From assembly GCF_002210295.1 (NCBI RefSeq), contig NZ_MWQH01000002.1, positions 310,001 through 374,000 on the forward strand: a DNA stretch of 64,000 bases. Direction: 5' to 3'. Within the stretch, counting starts at the first letter, position 1; each line of letters opens with the position of its first letter. Below, one piece after another: positions 24,931-32,942 of this stretch. A model generated the notes under the pieces. That model did not search any database and had not been told where the DNA came from. It saw nothing but the letters and a program-made list of their open reading frames with translations. The translations under genes were made by a program, and so were the position numbers. This DNA comes from Fibrobacter sp. UWB5. GTDB lineage: Bacteria; Fibrobacterota; Fibrobacteria; Fibrobacterales; Fibrobacteraceae.

Positions 24931-26327
24931 GCAAGAAGTTTTCGTTGTTAGCTTGCCTGGCCTCGTTTGCGGTCTCCTTGATTGGTTGCAGTAACGAAAA
25001 GGTCGCAGGTACGGTGACGGATACCGGCAATACGCTTGCTGAAACCCAGGTTTCGGGTGTCGTGCTTCGCGTTGACGGAACTCCCGCATCGGATGCCATG
25101 GTCCGTATGGCCCGCATGGCCGTTTACGATAGTGTTTTGCATGTTCCCGAACAGATTGAAGTCGTGACCGATTCCGAAGGCGTGTATTCTTTTGATTCCG
25201 CCTTGTCGGACACCTTCCAGCTGGCCGTGATCGATACGTCCGCCGCTGAAGTGTTCTACTTGCCGCGTACGACTTTGAAGGCCAAGGCTTACGACAGCAT
25301 CCAGCTTGCCAAGGCGGCTGTCGTAACGAGCGTGCTCTATTTTGAAGAAGTGGAAGATTCCGCGGTTTCTGTGGGCGGCCACTTTATGACTTGCCTTTCC
25401 GGAACTCCGTTCTGTAACGACGTGTTCGCCGCTGACAGCTTCTCGATGCTGATTCCTGAAGGCGAATGGGCCATGGAAATTTTCCCGGGCGATTCTATGA
25501 TGGTTGCCCGCATGCAGTCTCTTGGCTTTGCGGATAGTCTTATCTACCGCACCCTGGATCTCGGCAAGATCAAGTCCGGCGATTCTGTAAGTTCCGGTCC
25601 GATTGTCTGGAGTACCACGACGGGTGCCGATTCCTTGATCAAGGAATCTGAAAAGGAAGCGAAGAATGTGGCTCGTCTTTCGGGCAAGGTGATGTGCAAG
25701 AACGGCAATCCCTGCGCCGATGTCGAAGTGATGCTGATTAAGGATATTTACGGCTTCAATTTTGTCGAAGGCGATTCGATGAAGTTCGAAGTCCAGACCA
25801 CGACTGACAGTCTTGGTCGCTGGTGGCTGCCGGTTCCGGATTCCTTGCCGGGCGATTCCTTCCGCTTCGAATTCCGCAAGCTGCAGGACGACTTGGTGAC
25901 ACAGGCTGGCGTGTCCCGCTACTTGACCAAGAAAGATATTGAAAACCTGAAGGATACCTTGAAAGTGAAGGATGTAACTTTGTCTCGTCCTTCGACCTTG
26001 GTTAGCCGCGTGTCTCTGGTGGTGGATCGTGAAGATACTACTCAATCGAGCGACTGCATGGTGAACAGCGTGGTTGTTGGCATCAAGGGTACTTCGCACT
26101 TTGTTCGCGATGCGACCTGCAGTGAACTGAGACTTTCCGACTTGCCTTCGGGAGCCCAGCAGGTGGTGCTCTATTCGGGTATTCCGAAAGTGATTGCTAC
26201 CTTGCGTGCTTCGGACGTTACGACGGATTATTTCGTGACCTTTACTCCGGTATCTCTGCCTGAAGGCGGTACCCAGCAGGTTCAGGGCATGACTTACACC
26301 CCGCCTAATCAAAATATTTTCAAATAA
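24927..26327 (+). CDS. Large lipoprotein with carboxypeptidase-regulatory-like repeats, coupled to TIGR02147
   Basis: The 466-residue product has a lipoprotein signal (LLACLASFAVSLIGCS; Cys21) followed by KVAGTVTDTGNTLAET. It contains at least two repeat domains in the style of carboxypeptidase regulatory/CnaB folds: QVSGVVLRVDGTPASDAMVRM with SEGVYSFDS, and LSGKVMCKNGNPCADVEVMLI with TDSLGRWWLPVPD. Such folds mediate binding or presentation at the cell surface. The start codon overlaps the regulator's stop (ATGA), strongly suggesting co-expression. No enzymatic residues were recognised. It may be a surface-anchored receptor or adhesin whose level is set by the regulator. Confidence 0.8.
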   Translation: MSKKFSLLACLASFAVSLIGCSNEKVAGTVTDTGNTLAETQVSGVVLRVDGTPASDAMVRMARMAVYDSVLHVPEQIEVVTDSEGVYSFDSALSDTFQLAVIDTSAAEVFYLPRTTLKAKAYDSIQLAKAAVVTSVLYFEEVEDSAVSVGGHFMTCLSGTPFCNDVFAADSFSMLIPEGEWAMEIFPGDSMMVARMQSLGFADSLIYRTLDLGKIKSGDSVSSGPIVWSTTTGADSLIKESEKEAKNVARLSGKVMCKNGNPCADVEVMLIKDIYGFNFVEGDSMKFEVQTTTDSLGRWWLPVPDSLPGDSFRFEFRKLQDDLVTQAGVSRYLTKKDIENLKDTLKVKDVTLSRPSTLVSRVSLVVDREDTTQSSDCMVNSVVVGIKGTSHFVRDATCSELRLSDLPSGAQQVVLYSGIPKVIATLRASDVTTDYFVTFTPVSLPEGGTQQVQGMTYTPPNQNIFK

Positions 26328-26331
26328 CCCC

Positions 26332-26360
26332 TTGCCGAAGTGAAATTCTTTTACTAACTT
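26332..26360 (+). promoter_or_regulatory. Promoter of tRNA-Gln gene
   Basis: A -35 box TTGCCG (26332-26337) and a -10 box TAACTT (26355-26360) are separated by 17 bases, and the mature tRNA begins 12 bases after the -10 box. The same arrangement occurs before rpmE2 (TTGCCA, 17 bases, TAAATT), which supports a housekeeping sigma-factor promoter. Confidence 0.65.
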
Positions 26361-26371
26361 TGGGGGCGCAT

Positions 26372-26442
26372 TGAGCTATGGTGTAATGGTAGCACAACAG
26401 ATTCTGACTCTGTTTGTCTAGGTTCGAATCCTGGTAGCTCAA
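26372..26442 (+). tRNA. tRNA-Gln (anticodon CUG)
   Basis: A full cloverleaf of 71 bases is visible. The acceptor stem is TGAGCTA/TAGCTCA with a U1-A72 end, as in tRNA-Gln, and the discriminator is A. The anticodon arm is ACAGA-TTCTGAC-TCTGT with anticodon CTG (reads CAG). The T arm is CTAGG-TTCGAAT-CCTGG. CCA is not encoded. A promoter lies just upstream and a terminator just downstream, so it is a single-gene transcript. Its cognate synthetase glnS is at 7941-9620. Confidence 0.95.
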
Positions 26443-26448
26443 CGATAT

Positions 26449-26490
26449 AACTCTTTGCTCGTACCCCTGAGCAGAGAGTTTTTTATTTTT
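26449..26490 (+). terminator. Rho-independent terminator of tRNA-Gln
   Basis: A 12-base stem AACTCTTTGCTC (26449-26460) pairs with GAGCAGAGAGTT (26469-26480; one T-G mismatch position) around an 8-base loop and is followed by TTTTATTTTT. It ends just before the next gene at 26496. Confidence 0.9.
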
Positions 26491-26495
26491 GGATT

Positions 26496-27257
26496 ATGGA
26501 ATTTTTCGACTACTACGAGAAGCTTTTTGGCGACCGTTGGCCCGCTTTGCTGGAATCCCTGAAAGGGGATGGTTGTGCGACGGAACTTCGCTTTGGCGAA
26601 GGTCTTGAACCGTATTTTTTGGACGAGGCTTCGGTGTTTGCGGCGCGTGCTCTCGGAGTGGAACCTGGCGATGACGTACTTGATATGTGTGCCGCCCCTG
26701 GCGGAAAAACGCTGGTGATAGCGTCGCTACTTAAGGGCGAAGGTTCCTTACAAAGTAACGACCGCTCGCCGGATCGCCGTTTGCGCCTGCAGCATGTGAT
26801 TGAAAATTCCTTGCCCGAAAGCTGGCGTTCCGTAATCAAGGTGACGGGTTACGACGGCATGAAGTTTGGGCTCCATAAAAAGGAATGCTTTGACAAGATT
26901 CTTCTGGATGCGCCCTGTTCTTCGGACAGGCATGTGCTGAATTCTCCGGCGCATTTGGAAGTATGGTCTGCAAAGCGAGTCAAGAGACTTTCTGTAGAGC
27001 AGGGGGCGCTCCTGGCTTCGGCGGTAGATGCCCTGAAAACGGGTGGAACCGTGGTTTATGGCACCTGTGCGCTTTCGCCGATGGAAAATGACGATGTTGT
27101 CAAGAAAATCCTGAAAAAAAGGCCGGCGATGCGTTTCGAGATGATTGAAAACTTGCTGCCTGGCGCCGATCGTACCGAATTTGGTGTGCATATTTTGCCT
27201 GATCGCTCCGAGGGCCGCGGCCCCATTTATTGCGCTAAGCTAGTGAAAGAAAAATAG
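26496..27257 (+). CDS. RNA m5C methyltransferase (RsmB/NSUN family)
   Basis: The 253-residue protein is a class I SAM-dependent RNA cytosine-5 methyltransferase. It has the SAM motif VLDMCAAPGGKT, motif IV LLDAPCSSDRH with the PC cysteine, and motif VI VVYGTCALSPMEND with the catalytic TC cysteine. The phrase DAPCSSDRHVL closely resembles the NSUN4 branch. There is no N-terminal NusB or PUA domain, so it is a minimal version. The substrate is probably rRNA, but the exact position cannot be inferred. It starts 6 bases after the tRNA terminator and has no visible partner gene. Confidence 0.88.
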   Translation: MEFFDYYEKLFGDRWPALLESLKGDGCATELRFGEGLEPYFLDEASVFAARALGVEPGDDVLDMCAAPGGKTLVIASLLKGEGSLQSNDRSPDRRLRLQHVIENSLPESWRSVIKVTGYDGMKFGLHKKECFDKILLDAPCSSDRHVLNSPAHLEVWSAKRVKRLSVEQGALLASAVDALKTGGTVVYGTCALSPMENDDVVKKILKKRPAMRFEMIENLLPGADRTEFGVHILPDRSEGRGPIYCAKLVKEK

Positions 27258-27287
27258 CGGTCTGTAGAGACTTTTTCGCTTTTTTTA
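27256..27287 (+). terminator. Weak terminator-like hairpin after the m5C methyltransferase
   Basis: A short stem GTCT-GTAG-AGAC (27260-27271) is followed by five T residues, then CGC and seven T. An outer AGCG/CGCT pairing (27256-27259 with 27277-27280) may extend it. The stem is short, so termination would be partial. Confidence 0.35.
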
Positions 27288-27301
27288 TTTATCTTTACAA
27301 T

Positions 27302-28861
27302 ATGTTTAAGCGAATTGTTTTTTCGTCGTTTTTTGCGTTGGCTAGCGTTTTCGCTTTTGCCGACGATGTTGTGGCTGAACAACCTGCTGCACCGGTTGAC
27401 TCTGCTTCTGTGCAGGCCGTGTCTTCTGCGGTAGTGCAGTCGTCTTCGTCGCAGGCGGTGTCGTCTTCTTCGGAAGAGGCTCCGACATGGCGCGAAGTTC
27501 CTGTGCGCTATTGGGTGAATGGTGATTCTTCGGAACAGGAAGCCATTTTTGTAAAGATTGAAAACGATACGGTCTACCTGAAAAAGCCGACCGAAGCCGA
27601 ACTGCGCCATATTGAACATCTGACCGATAAGCAGGCGATTGCCCTTCAAGAAAGCAATGGTCAGGAAGTGGAACAGGCTGAAGACGAAAATGAAGAAGTG
27701 GATTTGAATGCGAAGTCTACCGAAATCATCATGACGGATGCCGTCAAGGATTCGATGGCTGCCCAGGCCGATACGACCAAGGCCGAGGCCGCTCCGGTAG
27801 ATGATGGCGCCGACGATGACCTTGCGACGGCAATGGCAAAAGAAGACAAGCGCGTAAAGATGGAAGAAATCGCGAAGATGGAACAGGAAATCCGTGAGCG
27901 CGAAATCCAGGACAGTATTGCCGCTGCCAAGAAGAATCCTTACATCAAGATATTCAGGTACGAACTGAAGCGTCTCTATAACATGGAAGACGACGTGATG
28001 ATTGACCTTTCGCTTTCGAACTATGTGGTTCCCATTGTGAAGGTTGTTGAAGAAACGATCGAGCTTTATCCGCCGGGAAATGCCAACCTGCTGGTGGTCT
28101 CGCAGCCCGAGGCCTGCTCCTTGTATGTCAACGGCATCCCGCTGAAGATCGTGGCCCCGGATACGATTAAGAATATCAAGCCGGGCAAGTATACGATTTC
28201 GGTGATGAAAGTACTGAAAGACGTAGAATGGTGGGGCTCTGCCGTTGTTAAAATTAATGCCGATAGCGTGAACAAGGTGACGATTCCGGTGCTTCGTCCT
28301 TCGACTCGCTTGACGCTTAATTCGAACCCGGAAGCGGCCGAAGTTTACGTGAACCAGGAACCTTCGCTGAACAGGATGCCTGACCACATGACCGACGTGG
28401 TGGTGGATGGCGTAAAACCGCAGGTCAAGGCGACAATCTACTTTAGAAAGGTGGGTTACCGCGATACTACGGTGACAACGGAAATCAAGCCGTACATGCC
28501 GAACCTGGTGTATGTGGACATGACGCCTGTGCTTGACGATCTTGAATTTATCGAAGAACAAAATGCTTTCAATAAGGAACGTAGCCAGAGACGTATCGGC
28601 CGCGGATTGTTGTGGGGTTCCATTATCCCCATTATTGCCGGTGGCGTGATGTGGTACTTGGCTGAACGCGATTGGAGCAAGGCTGCCGATAAGAAGCATG
28701 CATACGAGAATTTGTCTGCATTCGATAGTGACGACACTCGCCAGATGGTCAAGGATAACCATGAATTGAATGACAGCGGCGATACCAAGTGCGGTGTAGC
28801 CATTGGACTTGGTGCCTTGGGCGTTGGCCTCTTGGCGGCAGGCATTGTTCTTGCTTTTTAA
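27302..28861 (+). CDS. PEGA-domain exported protein with Ser-rich linker
   Basis: The 519-residue product has a signal peptide (ending SVFAFADD), a Ser/Gln/Val-rich linker with SSSS runs (about 40-60), a charged region with a coiled-coil segment (about 180-215, EDKRVKMEEIAKMEQEIRERE), and two PEGA-like beta domains (about 260-325, VSQPEACSLYVNGIPLKI, and about 335-420, NSNPEAAEVYVNQEP). Two hydrophobic helices near the C-terminus (about 440-460 and 497-518) suggest a membrane anchor with a glycine-rich final helix. PEGA domains are usually surface or periplasmic binding modules. Probably co-transcribed with the next small outer-membrane protein. No enzyme motif was seen. Confidence 0.8.
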   Translation: MFKRIVFSSFFALASVFAFADDVVAEQPAAPVDSASVQAVSSAVVQSSSSQAVSSSSEEAPTWREVPVRYWVNGDSSEQEAIFVKIENDTVYLKKPTEAELRHIEHLTDKQAIALQESNGQEVEQAEDENEEVDLNAKSTEIIMTDAVKDSMAAQADTTKAEAAPVDDGADDDLATAMAKEDKRVKMEEIAKMEQEIREREIQDSIAAAKKNPYIKIFRYELKRLYNMEDDVMIDLSLSNYVVPIVKVVEETIELYPPGNANLLVVSQPEACSLYVNGIPLKIVAPDTIKNIKPGKYTISVMKVLKDVEWWGSAVVKINADSVNKVTIPVLRPSTRLTLNSNPEAAEVYVNQEPSLNRMPDHMTDVVVDGVKPQVKATIYFRKVGYRDTTVTTEIKPYMPNLVYVDMTPVLDDLEFIEEQNAFNKERSQRRIGRGLLWGSIIPIIAGGVMWYLAERDWSKAADKKHAYENLSAFDSDDTRQMVKDNHELNDSGDTKCGVAIGLGALGVGLLAAGIVLAF

Positions 28862-28882
28862 TTTTAAATAAATGGAGAAAAT

Positions 28883-29530
28883 ATGATTAAGAAAATCCTT
28901 TCGGTATGCTTGCTCTCGATTGCGTTTGTATCGGCCCAGGTTGTAGATGATCCTTATGCCTATACCTCTGGCGCCCAGGAACAGGAAACGCCGGTGGTAA
29001 ATATCAACCATACCGAAAATGACGAACCGATGTTTGCGGTCTCGATCCACCCGGTATCGATGTTCATTCTGTCTCTGTTCGATATCCCGTCCATTTTCTT
29101 GACGATTGAAGGGAACCTGGCAAGCCATGTTTCCTTGATTACCAGACCCTATATTGTCTGGGCGGAATTTTCGGATAGCGATGAAGACCTTGATATCTTC
29201 TTGTTCGGTATTTCGGAAGGTTTGCGTGTTTACTTGAACGAAGGACATCGCGGTCTGTATTTGGCAGGACATTTCAATTACGACCGTGTGAGCCTGGAAT
29301 ACACTTATGAAGGTAATTCCAGGGATAATGTCGATGCCCATGCGAACGGTTTTGGCTTTGGCATTTATGTCGGTCACAAGTTCCGTTCTGGCCATTTTAC
29401 GACGTCCTTCGATATCGGCTATGTCTATTCTCACTATTCGGCCTCGGCAAAGGCTGAAGACGATGTCGATAGGGTTGCTACCGTGGGCTCGGGCTACGAC
29501 ATAAACTACACGTTCGGGTTCGCCTTCTAG
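28883..29530 (+). CDS. Small outer-membrane beta-barrel-like protein
   Basis: This 215-residue protein has a signal peptide (LSVCLLSIAFVSAQ) and a beta-barrel style: alternating strands with aromatic ends (FAVSIHPVSMFIL, YLAGHFNYDRVSLEY, GFGIYVGHKFRSGHF, SFDIGYVYSHYSAS) and a terminal Phe (YTFGFAF). It resembles small barrel proteins of the DUF3575 kind. It follows the PEGA gene by 21 bases with a GGAG ribosome site, so the two probably form one operon. Confidence 0.75.
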   Translation: MIKKILSVCLLSIAFVSAQVVDDPYAYTSGAQEQETPVVNINHTENDEPMFAVSIHPVSMFILSLFDIPSIFLTIEGNLASHVSLITRPYIVWAEFSDSDEDLDIFLFGISEGLRVYLNEGHRGLYLAGHFNYDRVSLEYTYEGNSRDNVDAHANGFGFGIYVGHKFRSGHFTTSFDIGYVYSHYSASAKAEDDVDRVATVGSGYDINYTFGFAF

Positions 29531-29568
29531 GCATTTTTTCTATTTTTTGGAAAAAATTGGAGATTTGT

Positions 29569-29892
29569 ATGCCAGCAATTCATTTGACTGCAGAGAATTT
29601 TGACTCAGTGATTTCCTCGGGCCAGCTGGTCTTTGTGGATTTCTGGGCTACCTGGTGCCGTCCGTGCATGATGATGGGTCCCATCATCGATGAACTTGCC
29701 GACGAATACAATGGCCGTGCGGTCATTGCCAAGATGAATGTGGACGAACCCGGTGTGGGCGATATCTGTGCCCGTTTTGGCATCACGAACATTCCCAACA
29801 TGAAACTCTTCAAGAACGGAGTGGAAGTGGGCAATGTGGTGGGCGCCGTACCGAAGGCCACCGTTAAGGGCGTTATCGACCGGAACCTGTAA
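29569..29892 (+). CDS. trxA: Thioredoxin
   Basis: I start at ATG 29569 (MPAIHLTAENF), 6 bases after a GGAG ribosome site; the upstream TTG at 29557 would overlap that site. The 107-residue protein is a single thioredoxin domain with the redox motif WATWCRPCMMMGPI, so the usual WCGPC has Arg in place of Gly. The conserved Asp (FVDFWA) and the cis-Pro loop (ITNIPNMKLFKNG) are present. Lengths match E. coli TrxA (109). It is followed 6 bases later by hisF. Confidence 0.93.
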   Translation: MPAIHLTAENFDSVISSGQLVFVDFWATWCRPCMMMGPIIDELADEYNGRAVIAKMNVDEPGVGDICARFGITNIPNMKLFKNGVEVGNVVGAVPKATVKGVIDRNL

Positions 29893-29898
29893 TAACTC

Positions 29899-30690
29899 AT
29901 GCTGACCAAACGTTTGATTGTATGTCTTGATGTCCGTAACCGCAAGGTGACGAAGGGCGTCAAGTTTAAGGGTAATATCGATATCGGTGACCCCGTAGAA
30001 ATGGGTGCGCAGTATAGCGCCGACGGTGTCGATGAATTGGTGTTTTACGATATTACGGCCAGTGCCGAAAATCGCCCGTGCGATATGGAGATGATTCGCC
30101 AGATCGCTCACCGCGTTTTTATCCCGTTTGCGGTGGGTGGCGGTATCCGTAACCTGGATGACATGCACGAAGCCCTTTTGGCCGGAGCCGAAAAGGTGAG
30201 CGTGAACAGCCTTGCCGTGTTGCACCCTGAAATCATTGCCGAGGGCGCGAAGGCCTTTGGTCGTCAGTGCGTGGTCTTGGGCATGGATGCGAAGTTCGTG
30301 GGCGTTTCGGACAAATTCAAGAGCGGCTACGAAGTGTATATTCGTGGCGGCCGCCAGGCGATGGGCATCGATGCCGTGGAATGGGCCAAGAAGGCCGAAG
30401 ACCTGGGCGTCGGCGAAATTTGCCTGAATGCAATCGATACCGATGGCGTTCGCAATGGCTATGAATTGAATATTACCGACCAGGTGGCACGTGCGGTGCA
30501 GGTGCCGGTGATTGCTAGCGGCGGTGCCGGAACTCCGGCCCACATTGTGGACTTGTTCCGCAAGACTTCAGCCGATGCGGCCCTGGTGGCTTCGATGGTT
30601 CACTTTGGCGATTACACTGTTCCCGGAATCAAGAAAGAAATGCTTGCTGCAGGAATCCCTGTGCGCAAGAAAATGAACGGCGAGGTGTAA
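29899..30690 (+). CDS. hisF: Imidazole glycerol phosphate synthase cyclase subunit
   Basis: HisF, with glutaminase HisH, makes imidazole glycerol phosphate and AICAR in histidine synthesis. The 263-residue TIM barrel carries the catalytic Asp11 (IVCLDVRNR) and the second Asp in VVLGMDAKF, plus ELVFYDITAS, IPFAVGGGIRN, EICLNAIDTDGVRNGYEL and IASGGAGTPAHI phosphate-binding loops. A few residues differ from the common form (CLDVRNRKVTKGVKF where most have CLDVxxGRVVKG). No hisH is near, but hisB is at 59458 in this window, so the pathway genes are scattered. Between trxA and tldD with 6- and 1-base gaps. Confidence 0.93.
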   Translation: MLTKRLIVCLDVRNRKVTKGVKFKGNIDIGDPVEMGAQYSADGVDELVFYDITASAENRPCDMEMIRQIAHRVFIPFAVGGGIRNLDDMHEALLAGAEKVSVNSLAVLHPEIIAEGAKAFGRQCVVLGMDAKFVGVSDKFKSGYEVYIRGGRQAMGIDAVEWAKKAEDLGVGEICLNAIDTDGVRNGYELNITDQVARAVQVPVIASGGAGTPAHIVDLFRKTSADAALVASMVHFGDYTVPGIKKEMLAAGIPVRKKMNGEV

Positions 30691-30691
30691 G

Positions 30692-32074
30692 TTGAACACT
30701 TCTGTTGCGGTCAAGATTTTTGAAGCAGGCAAGAGTGCCGGTGCGGACTTTGTCGAAATATTCGAAGAAGAAACCCGCAGTTCGATGCTCGGACTCAAAT
30801 CGAGCCAGATCGAGTCTGCGACGGCTGGCACTGAATACGGTATCGGAATCCGTTTGATTTACGGAACCGAAGTGCTTTATGGATTTACGAGCGACGATTC
30901 CGAAGAAGCGCTTGTGAAGCTCGTGAAGACGCTTGCTTTTGGCCGTATCGCCAAGATGAGCCAAACTCCGGTGGAATTTGCGCCTGAAAAGCGCGTCGCC
31001 GACTACAATGTGGCCGCCTTTAAGGACCCGCGAGTGCTGGGACAGGCCGTAAAGCAGGATTTCTTGTTCCGCGCAGACCAGGCTGCCCGCAAGATTTCGG
31101 ATAAAGTAGTTCAAGTGGGCGCTTCGGTGACAGATTCTTGCTCTACGATTACGCTCATGAACAGCGAAGGCTTGAATTTGTCGATGAACCGTGCCCGCTT
31201 GCGCGTGAATGTGACCGTGACGGTGTCCGACGGAACCGAAAGATTGACGACGCACGAGGCTCCCGGCGCCTTGGGCGGTTATGAACTTTTAGCAAATTAT
31301 TCGCCTGAAGCATTGGCCACCGATGCGACAGAACGCCTGTTGCGAATGCTTTCGGCGGGCTATATTAAGGGCGGCCAGATGCCTGTGGTGATGGGCAATG
31401 GCTTTGGCGGCGTGATTTTCCATGAAGCCTGTGGACATCCGCTTGAAACGGAATCGGTCCGTCGTGGTGCAAGCCCGTTCTGCGGTAAAATTGGCGAAGC
31501 GATTGGCCAACCCTGCTTGACCGCTATTGATGACGGTACCATGGATGGCGTGTGGGGTAGCCTGAAGTTCGATGACGAAGGTACGCCCACTCAGCGCACG
31601 ACTCTGATTGAAAACGGAATCTTGAAGACTTACATGAGCGACCGCGTGGGTGCCCAGGAAGTCGGAATTGCCCGCACGGGTTCTGCTCGCCGCGAAAGCT
31701 ACAAGTATGCGCCGGTAAGCCGCATGCGCAATACCTTTATTGCTCCCGGCAAGGATACGCTTGATTCGATGATTGCAAGCGTTGACAACGGTCTTTATGC
31801 TGCACGCATGGCGGGCGGTTCGGTGAACCCGGCAACTGGCGAATTCAATTTTGCCGTTGACGAAGGCTATGTGATTCGTGGCGGCAAGATTTGCGAACCG
31901 GTGCGCGGAGCAACCTTGATCGGCAAGGGCCATGAAATCATGCCCCGCATTAGCATGGTGGGTACAGATTGGGAAGTGGCCGCAGGTGTCTGCGGTGCAA
32001 GTTCTGGACATGTGCCTGTAACTGTGGGTCAGCCTTCGATTAAGGTGGACCAGATCCTGGTCGGCGGCCGCTAG
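30692..32074 (+). CDS. tldD: TldD-family metalloprotease
   Basis: The 460-residue protein is TldD-like, a zinc metallopeptidase that usually works with TldE/PmbA on unstructured or modified peptides. The zinc motif HEACGH (in FHEACGHPLETE) is present, followed by the conserved glycine-rich region (DEGTPTQRTTLIENGIL) and the ending AGVCGASSGHVPVTVGQPSI. The start is a TTG at 30692 with a GAGGTG ribosome site upstream inside the end of hisF. No tldE is within the window. Its stop codon overlaps the convergent radical SAM gene in CTAG. Confidence 0.93.
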   Translation: MNTSVAVKIFEAGKSAGADFVEIFEEETRSSMLGLKSSQIESATAGTEYGIGIRLIYGTEVLYGFTSDDSEEALVKLVKTLAFGRIAKMSQTPVEFAPEKRVADYNVAAFKDPRVLGQAVKQDFLFRADQAARKISDKVVQVGASVTDSCSTITLMNSEGLNLSMNRARLRVNVTVTVSDGTERLTTHEAPGALGGYELLANYSPEALATDATERLLRMLSAGYIKGGQMPVVMGNGFGGVIFHEACGHPLETESVRRGASPFCGKIGEAIGQPCLTAIDDGTMDGVWGSLKFDDEGTPTQRTTLIENGILKTYMSDRVGAQEVGIARTGSARRESYKYAPVSRMRNTFIAPGKDTLDSMIASVDNGLYAARMAGGSVNPATGEFNFAVDEGYVIRGGKICEPVRGATLIGKGHEIMPRISMVGTDWEVAAGVCGASSGHVPVTVGQPSIKVDQILVGGR

Positions 32075-32907
32075 AATTTACTCCAGCGTCTTTTGGGATT
32101 GGGGCAGTGGTCTTCATGACCATCTGGCCAGATCCAGACTTCGTCCGTAAAAGGACATTTGGTGCATGAACCGCTCATGGGGCAGTCTTCGGTCGGATCT
32201 TCCAGGAACAGGGAACCTTCGTACTTGATTTTGTCCGAATGGAGTGAGCCTTCGAGAAGTTCGTGGCGGAGTGATTCAAGTTCTTGCTTGCTGAGTTTGA
32301 ATCGCCTTTCGAGAATTGCCGATGTATCTGGAATGAATACAGCCGGATTCCATTTGATCCGCTGGACGCCGGCCGTTTCGGCCCAGGCGATAAGGTCCTT
32401 GTAATCGTTGAGATTTTCGCGGTGCAAAGTCACTTGCAGAGAAATCGTGGCGCTGGAATCGAGTCTGCGCTTGCGGCATTCAATAAGCTTCTCCACGTTT
32501 TCGCGCCAGAGGTTGCGGAGGAATCCGCCCATTTCGTAGGCAAGCGTGCTGATCTTGATGTCGCTGCAGGCCTGAACCAGTTCGAACATGACCGACGGAG
32601 TGCCCCACTTGCCCGGGAATGTCCCGTTAGTGGTGAGATTCATCTTGACGCCTGTCATTTCGCAAAGGTGTAGCAGATTCTCGAATTTTGAATAAAGTAG
32701 AGGTTCCCCCATGGTGGAGGGGATGACTTCTTTTAGCAACAGATTGCCGGCTTCGTCGCGTTCGGCGGCGTACTTTTCGATAGCGGCCTTGGCGGTTTCA
32801 AAAGGCATTTCGCCGGAATAAGAGACTATGCCGCGCTGTCTTAAAAAGCACAGCGCGCAACGTAAATTGCATTTGTCGGGGTTAGTAAGTAGAGTGATAC
32901 GACGCAT
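32071..32907 (-). CDS. Radical SAM protein
   Basis: The 278-residue product has the radical SAM CxxxCxxC cluster at C13, C17 and C20 (KCNLRCALC), which binds the 4Fe-4S cluster that cleaves S-adenosylmethionine. Typical barrel strands follow, including TTNGTFPG. Near the C-terminus there are four more cysteines (DCPMSGSCTKCPF and DHCPN), suggesting an auxiliary cluster as in SPASM-like maturases. The substrate is unknown. It is convergent with tldD; radical SAM enzymes and TldD/E peptidases both occur in peptide-maturation systems, but no precursor peptide is visible here, so the pairing may be coincidental. Confidence 0.85.
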   Translation of the reverse strand: MRRITLLTNPDKCNLRCALCFLRQRGIVSYSGEMPFETAKAAIEKYAAERDEAGNLLLKEVIPSTMGEPLLYSKFENLLHLCEMTGVKMNLTTNGTFPGKWGTPSVMFELVQACSDIKISTLAYEMGGFLRNLWRENVEKLIECRKRRLDSSATISLQVTLHRENLNDYKDLIAWAETAGVQRIKWNPAVFIPDTSAILERRFKLSKQELESLRHELLEGSLHSDKIKYEGSLFLEDPTEDCPMSGSCTKCPFTDEVWIWPDGHEDHCPNPKRRWSKF

Positions 32908-32942
32908 GATCTAATTTAGAACTGAACGAATCTAAATTCGAT

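Noticed and set aside
27227..29434. A 735-residue open frame on the minus strand
   Set aside because: It lies antisense to the PEGA and barrel-like genes, which have signal peptides, ribosome sites and recognisable domains. The antisense frame has Arg/His-rich, low-content sequence with no family match; it is an effect of codon bias.
29557..29568. TTG start for thioredoxin
   Set aside because: It would sit on the ribosome-binding site of the ATG at 29569, and the resulting extra residues are not typical of thioredoxins.
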